NCBI RefSeq assembly: GCF_900162685.1
Contig: NZ_LT727828.1
Span: forward strand, 522,824 to 586,823
Source: Terribacillus halophilus
Lineage (GTDB): Bacteria; Bacillota; Bacilli; Bacillales; Amphibacillaceae
Length of the DNA stretch: 64,000 nt
Direction of reading: 5' to 3'
The first letter of the stretch is position 1. Each line of letters begins with the position of its first letter. This document shows, piece after piece, positions 60,574 to 64,000 of this stretch. The position numbers and the translations under genes were made by a program. The notes under the pieces are model-generated. The model saw only the letters and a program-made list of their open reading frames with translations. It searched no databases and was not told the DNA's origin.

Positions 60574-61506
60574 TTATTGTTCTGCAAATTTTTGATATTC
60601 ACGTACGATATCAAAGTTGCTGTCTTCAGACTCTACATAGCCTTCGTGAGAGTAAACTTCGCGGATGATTTCCAAACCTTCCGGATCTTTACCGATGTTG
60701 ATGAAAGCATCTGTGATTTTTTCTTTCCACTCGTCACTCATATCAGGAGTAACAGCGATTGTATCATTTGGAATCTTTTCTGTAGTTGCAATTACTTTTG
60801 TATCTTCGAATACGCTCGGGTAGTCACCTTTAACAACGTTACGTGCATCCTGGAAAGTAACAGCTGCATCTGTGTCGCCATTCAATACGCTGACGATACC
60901 AGCATCGTGGCCTTTAACGATAGTAGGAGTTAAGTCAGACTGGATGTCCAAACCAGCACCATCAAGTGCTCCAGCTGGCCATACATAACCTGCAGATGAA
61001 GTTACATCCTGTACAGCAATGCTCTTACCTTCAAGGTCCTCAAGAGATTCAATATCGGAATCCTTCTTCACGACAAACTGTGCTAGATAATAGTCTACTA
61101 GCTCATCAGTTGGAGAACCGTCTTCCGGATTAACGCCATAACGCTGAGATTGCAAGATTACATCAGCTGCGCCTTTTTCATGTGCCAATGCGTATGCTGT
61201 AGGCGGAAGGAAACCAACGTCTACTTGATCAGAAGCCATTGCTTCAACAATTGTGTTGTAGTTAGTAGAAACACTTACATCAACTGGAATGCCCAGCTCT
61301 TCCTTAAGAAGTCCTTCAAGCGGCTCTGCTTTTGCTTCTAGTGTCTCTGCGTTCTGAGAAGGAACAAATTGTACGCGAAGCTCCTCTAGTTCGTTCTTGC
61401 TGTCGCTTCCGCTGCCTTCTGCGCTAGAATCATCCGATCCACATGCACTAAGCAAGCCTGCTGCTAGAAATAAAGTTGCGCCGACACCTGCAATTTTCTT
61501 AAACAT
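60574..61506 (-). CDS. phnD: Phosphonate/phosphorus-compound ABC transporter substrate-binding lipoprotein
   Basis: A 310-residue lipoprotein: signal peptide with lipobox LLSAC (Cys22), then a Ser/Gly/Asp-rich linker and the PhnD fold. Typical segments: VQFVPSQNAETLEAKAEPL, VDVGFLPPTAYALAHEKGAADVILQ, DLEGKSIAVQDVTSSAGYVWPAGAL and NDTIAVTPDM. It catches the ligand outside the membrane for the PhnCE importer. First gene of the operon. Repeated TTWACA boxes lie about 70-95 bp upstream, a Pho-regulon pattern. No C-P lyase or phosphonatase gene is in the window. Confidence 0.93.
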   Translation of the reverse strand: MFKKIAGVGATLFLAAGLLSACGSDDSSAEGSGSDSKNELEELRVQFVPSQNAETLEAKAEPLEGLLKEELGIPVDVSVSTNYNTIVEAMASDQVDVGFLPPTAYALAHEKGAADVILQSQRYGVNPEDGSPTDELVDYYLAQFVVKKDSDIESLEDLEGKSIAVQDVTSSAGYVWPAGALDGAGLDIQSDLTPTIVKGHDAGIVSVLNGDTDAAVTFQDARNVVKGDYPSVFEDTKVIATTEKIPNDTIAVTPDMSDEWKEKITDAFINIGKDPEGLEIIREVYSHEGYVESEDSNFDIVREYQKFAEQ

Positions 61507-61574
61507 GATATACCCCCAAAGTTTTGTTTAATTTGCACTGCATGAACAACTATATCACGTCTTGTTCCAGTTTA

Positions 61575-61602
61575 TGTTAACTTACTGTAATAAGAATGTA
61601 AA
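61575..61602. promoter_or_regulatory. Triple Pho-box (or WalR-type) repeat between phnD and nucleotidase gene
   Basis: On the minus strand TTTACA-N5-ATTACA-N5-TTAACA, three hexamers with an exact 11-bp period, matching the Bacillus PhoP repeat TTHAYA. On the plus strand the same DNA reads TGTTAA-N5-TGTAAT-N5-TGTAAA, the WalR pattern TGTWAH-N5-TGTWAH. TATAGT about 20 bp downstream toward phnD and TATGAT (61619-61624) toward the nucleotidase gene are candidate -10 elements. Confidence 0.72.
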
Positions 61603-61679
61603 GATAGTTTTAGCGTGTTATGATAGATAATAGCAAATACTGTTTTAATTCAGAAAACAATGCAGGAGGAATGGCCTGA

Positions 61680-63257
61680 ATGAGCGAAAAAACGACAAAT
61701 ATCACCTTGCTTGTAACGAGTGATGTGCATGGTAATATCTTTCCGACTACCTACCGTGATAGAGAACCGGCACCGCTTGGACTTGCACGTGTGGCAACTT
61801 TAATCAAACAGATAAGGCAGAATAAAGAACACGTTCTGCTTCTCGATAATGGCGATATGATTCAAGGAACACCGCTGACATATCATCATGCAAAATACGG
61901 TGCAGCCAAAGATAATCCGATGATTCGCTGCATGAATGAACTGCAATATGATGCTGCTGTAATCGGAAATCATGAGTTCAATTACGGTATGCCTTACTTG
62001 CAGGCTGCTGTCCAATCAGCTGATTTTCCATATCTTTGCGGTAACATATTGGATGAGACGAAGAAGGAGCCTGTCTTTGGAACGCCATACAAAATCAAAA
62101 TGATAGATGGAGTTAAACTGGCGATCATCGGTGTTACCACCCATTTCATTCCAAACTGGGAAGACCCCAATCATATTGAAGGTTTAGCATTTGAGCATGT
62201 GTTGGAATCAACAAGAAGATGGGTAAAGAAAGTGCGAGAAGAAGAACAGCCGGATGTTCTGGTCGTTGCTTATCACGGCGGTTTCGAACGTGATTTGGAG
62301 ACAGGTGATCCAACTGAATCACTTACTGGGGAAAATGTGGGCTATGAGATGTGCCATTCTATAGAAGGAATTGATGTTTTGGTAACAGGGCATCAGCATC
62401 GGACACTAGCGGAGAAGGTAAATGGAGTAACAGTTATCCAGCCTGGTTCCACGGGTGCTTTTCTTGGTGAAGTTACCATTGATGTTGAGCAGTTAAATAA
62501 TAGTAAGAAATGCATGAAGACGGAATCAAAACTACATCCTATTACAAACGAAATTGACCCGAATGAACAGATTTTGAACCTAGTTTCTTCCTATGAAAAG
62601 GAAACACAGGAATGGCTTGATCAGCCAATCGGAAAAATTGACGGCGATATGATCATTCATAACGCTTTTGAAACGAGAATCGAAGAGACGCCCTTCATTG
62701 AATTTATTAATAAAGTACAAATGGATGCAGCTGCTGTAGATATATCCAGTACTGCTTTGTTCCATAATGCATCTCCAGGATTCCCGGAAAACATTACGAT
62801 GCGGGATATTGTTTCTAACTATATTTATCCTAATACATTAAAGGTTATAGAGATTACGGGTACTGATATGAAGCAGGCACTCGAACTATCGGCGACTTAT
62901 TTTTCTATAAATGAGGATTTAGAGCTCGAGGTTAGCCAGTCCTTCCTGGAACCAAAACCGCAGCATTATAACTACGATATGTGGGAAGGTATTAATTACA
63001 CATTAGATATCAGCCGTGAGGTCGGAGACAGAGTTCAAGCATTATCGATTAAAGGCAATCCCGTTTTGGCGGATGAGACATATCAAGTAGTGATGAATAA
63101 TTACCGGGCAGCTGGCGGGGGAGATTATGTCATGTTTAAAGGGAAGCCTGTGGTCCGTGAGATTACAACGGACATGACGGAATTGATTGCGGATTACATT
63201 AACCATCGCGAAGTAATTGAAGCAACTTGCAACCATAATTGGCAAGTTCGGAAGTGA
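61680..63257 (+). CDS. Cytosolic metallophosphoesterase/5'-nucleotidase
   Basis: A 525-residue two-domain enzyme. N-terminal calcineurin-like domain: SDVHGNI, LLDNGDMIQGTPL, AVIGNHEFNYG, VVAYHGGFER and VTGHQHRTL carry the metal ligands (about 12-240). C-terminal 5'-nucleotidase domain: about 330-510, with YNYDMWEGINYTLD and NNYRAAGGGDY. No signal peptide, so it acts inside the cell, possibly on 2',3'-cyclic nucleotides or nucleoside monophosphates. It is divergent from phnD and shares the Pho-type control region. AGGAGGAAT precedes the ATG. Confidence 0.88.
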   Translation: MSEKTTNITLLVTSDVHGNIFPTTYRDREPAPLGLARVATLIKQIRQNKEHVLLLDNGDMIQGTPLTYHHAKYGAAKDNPMIRCMNELQYDAAVIGNHEFNYGMPYLQAAVQSADFPYLCGNILDETKKEPVFGTPYKIKMIDGVKLAIIGVTTHFIPNWEDPNHIEGLAFEHVLESTRRWVKKVREEEQPDVLVVAYHGGFERDLETGDPTESLTGENVGYEMCHSIEGIDVLVTGHQHRTLAEKVNGVTVIQPGSTGAFLGEVTIDVEQLNNSKKCMKTESKLHPITNEIDPNEQILNLVSSYEKETQEWLDQPIGKIDGDMIIHNAFETRIEETPFIEFINKVQMDAAAVDISSTALFHNASPGFPENITMRDIVSNYIYPNTLKVIEITGTDMKQALELSATYFSINEDLELEVSQSFLEPKPQHYNYDMWEGINYTLDISREVGDRVQALSIKGNPVLADETYQVVMNNYRAAGGGDYVMFKGKPVVREITTDMTELIADYINHREVIEATCNHNWQVRK

Positions 63258-63494
63258 GAAACAAGGGCAATAGCTTCTGTTTTTTCTTTCATAATGGTAA
63301 ATAAAGGTATTTATAAGTTGTCTTCTGTAACATTTGTCCTAAAATCACTGGAAAAACGACAGAAAATGAAGCGAAATATACAAAATTAAACGAAGTCAAT
63401 AAAAAAATGAATTTTTACATATTCCAGTTTTTAGGCTAAAAACGAGGGTTTTTATTACAAAAATGCTCGATAAAGCTTAGTTATGAACATGTTT
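63258..63494. other. Intergenic DNA, no gene seen
   Basis: About 240 bp of AT-rich DNA after the nucleotidase gene. A T-rich stretch near 63280 may serve as a weak terminator, but no convincing stem was found. No riboswitch core, tRNA or ORF with a ribosome binding site was recognised. Confidence 0.5.
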
Positions 63495-63553
63495 ATTACG
63501 AGAACATTACAATGTAACAAAAATATTGCTGTGGAGAAATGCTGTAATATAAC
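63495..63553 (+). promoter_or_regulatory. Candidate promoter of LysM gene with WalR-like site
   Basis: TTGCTG (63526-63531), 16 bp, TATAAC (63548-63553) resemble a sigma-A promoter. Upstream, the minus strand reads TGTAAT-GTTCT-CGTAAT (63495-63511), one base off the WalR repeat. YocH-type LysM genes are WalRK targets in B. subtilis, but here the orientation is reversed, so the call is weak. Confidence 0.4.
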
Positions 63554-63633
63554 CTTAAACTTCTTGTAACCCACTGGGTTAAGCCCATGTGATAGCATAA
63601 GTCTTGTTAGAAATTTAAGGAGGTAGACGACGT

Positions 63634-64000
63634 ATGAAAAAAACAGTCGTATCTTTAGCTACAGGACTAGTGGTCGCGGGGGCATTCAGTACAACAGCAT
63701 CAGCTGCTGAATATAACGTTCAAACAGGGGATACCCTTTGGGATATCGCACACAAATACGAAGTAAGTGTTAATCAGCTTAAAGAGTTTAACCAACTTGA
63801 TTCTGACCTAATCTTTCCTAATCAAAAGTTAACTATAGATAAAGAAACAACAAATACATCAGATTCATATACAGTAGTAAAAGGCGATAGTCTTTCTAAA
63901 ATCGCAGGGAAGTTCAATATTTCGGTAAGCGAGTTAAAAGCATGGAACAGCTTAAATTCCGATTTGATTGTAATAGGTCAGCAACTTGCAGTGACTGGCA
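63634..64000 (+). CDS. Secreted LysM cell-wall protein (3' truncated; YocH/LytE-like)
   Basis: The open frame starts at ATG 63634 after AAGGAGG and runs off the window. Visible: a signal peptide (about 1-28, cleavage after ASA-AE), a first LysM domain (about 29-72; YNVQTGDTLWDIAHKYEVS, ending IFPNQKLTI) and a second (about 80-122; YTVVKGDSLSKIAGKFNIS, ending IVIGQQLAV). Two N-terminal LysM repeats directly after the signal peptide are the layout of YocH (3D-domain muramidase-type) and LytE (NlpC/P60 endopeptidase). The catalytic domain lies outside, so it cannot be decided. It binds peptidoglycan. Confidence 0.88.
   Translation, partial: MKKTVVSLATGLVVAGAFSTTASAAEYNVQTGDTLWDIAHKYEVSVNQLKEFNQLDSDLIFPNQKLTIDKETTNTSDSYTVVKGDSLSKIAGKFNISVSELKAWNSLNSDLIVIGQQLAVTG

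Noticed and set aside
63258-63633. Cyclic-di-AMP (ydaO-type) riboswitch before the LysM gene
   Set aside because: Such riboswitches often precede cell-wall hydrolase genes, but the conserved GC-rich core blocks are absent from this AT-rich stretch.
1-64000. CRISPR array, prophage, insertion sequence or tRNA cluster
   Set aside because: No regularly spaced direct repeats, transposase, integrase, phage structural genes or tRNA-like cloverleaf sequences were recognised on either strand.

Overview
The window looks like chromosomal DNA of a low-to-moderate GC, flagellated, endospore-former-type Firmicute of the family Bacillaceae. The evidence is strong AGGAGG ribosome binding sites, sigma-A/B/D-type promoters, CRE, Fur, ArgR and Pho-like sites, and close matches to Bacillus subtilis genes (mtl operon, motAB, argCJBD, ansR/ansAB/mleN, ypuA, ydaT, yfiT/bstA, helD, yusV/yfhC-type genes, a YocH-like LysM protein). 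A halotolerant genus such as Terribacillus or Oceanobacillus is a guess only. No rRNA, tRNA, CRISPR, prophage or transposase gene was seen. It is mostly core genome with short metabolic operons.

Layout. 1-1.0 kb: 3' part of an MsmX-type sugar ABC ATPase. 1.1-3.8 kb: bacillithiol transferase-like gene, an intergenic repeat, an SDR dehydrogenase and a thioredoxin-reductase-like flavoprotein. 3.8-9.0 kb (minus): mannitol operon mtlA-mtlR-mtlF-mtlD with a CRE-bearing promoter. 9.3-10.9 kb: motAB behind a sigma-D-like promoter. 11-15 kb: an unrecognised helical protein, histidinol phosphatase, nucleoside hydrolase, FAH-family hydrolase and an HPr-like protein lacking the phospho-histidine loop. 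15.2-18.1 kb: second repeat copy, GntR regulator, sodium:solute symporter and its translationally coupled 35-residue membrane partner. 18.3-25 kb: argC-argJ-argB-argD, then purU, ribokinase and queF. 25-35.7 kb: oxidoreductases, stress genes (ydaT with a sigma-B promoter, ypuA, ridA), MFS pump, helD, DASS transporter. 35.7-37 kb: a SAM-I riboswitch controlling an SfnG-like monooxygenase. 37-48 kb: nudix, aminopeptidase, a 2OG-Fe dioxygenase, GNAT, phosphatase, MhqO-like dioxygenase, third repeat copy, adenine deaminase, YuiF-like transporter, amidase. 48.3-51.9 kb: a large secreted YhcR-like nuclease/nucleotidase. 51.9-56.3 kb: ansA-ansB-mleN (minus) divergent from ansR. 56.4-58 kb: Fur-box-flanked siderophore ATPase and nitroreductase. 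58-63.3 kb: phnD-phnC-phnE-phnE (minus) divergent from a cytoplasmic nucleotidase, with a triple Pho/Wal-type box between them. 63.6 kb to the end: start of a LysM cell-wall protein.

Themes. Carbon control shows as CRE-like sites before mtlA and before the HPr-like gene. Phosphate scavenging shows as the phn transporter, the nucleotidase and possibly the YhcR-like nuclease. Sulfur scavenging shows as the riboswitch-controlled monooxygenase. Iron control shows as two Fur-like boxes around the yusV/yfhC-like pair.

The least explained structures are a family of ~385-440 bp intergenic repeats, each sitting 5-8 bp after a stop codon in the same orientation as the gene; the His-less HPr-like protein; the riboswitch/monooxygenase pairing; the tiny symporter partner; and the unrecognised gene after motAB. 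Everything here was read by eye. No database search or folding was run.
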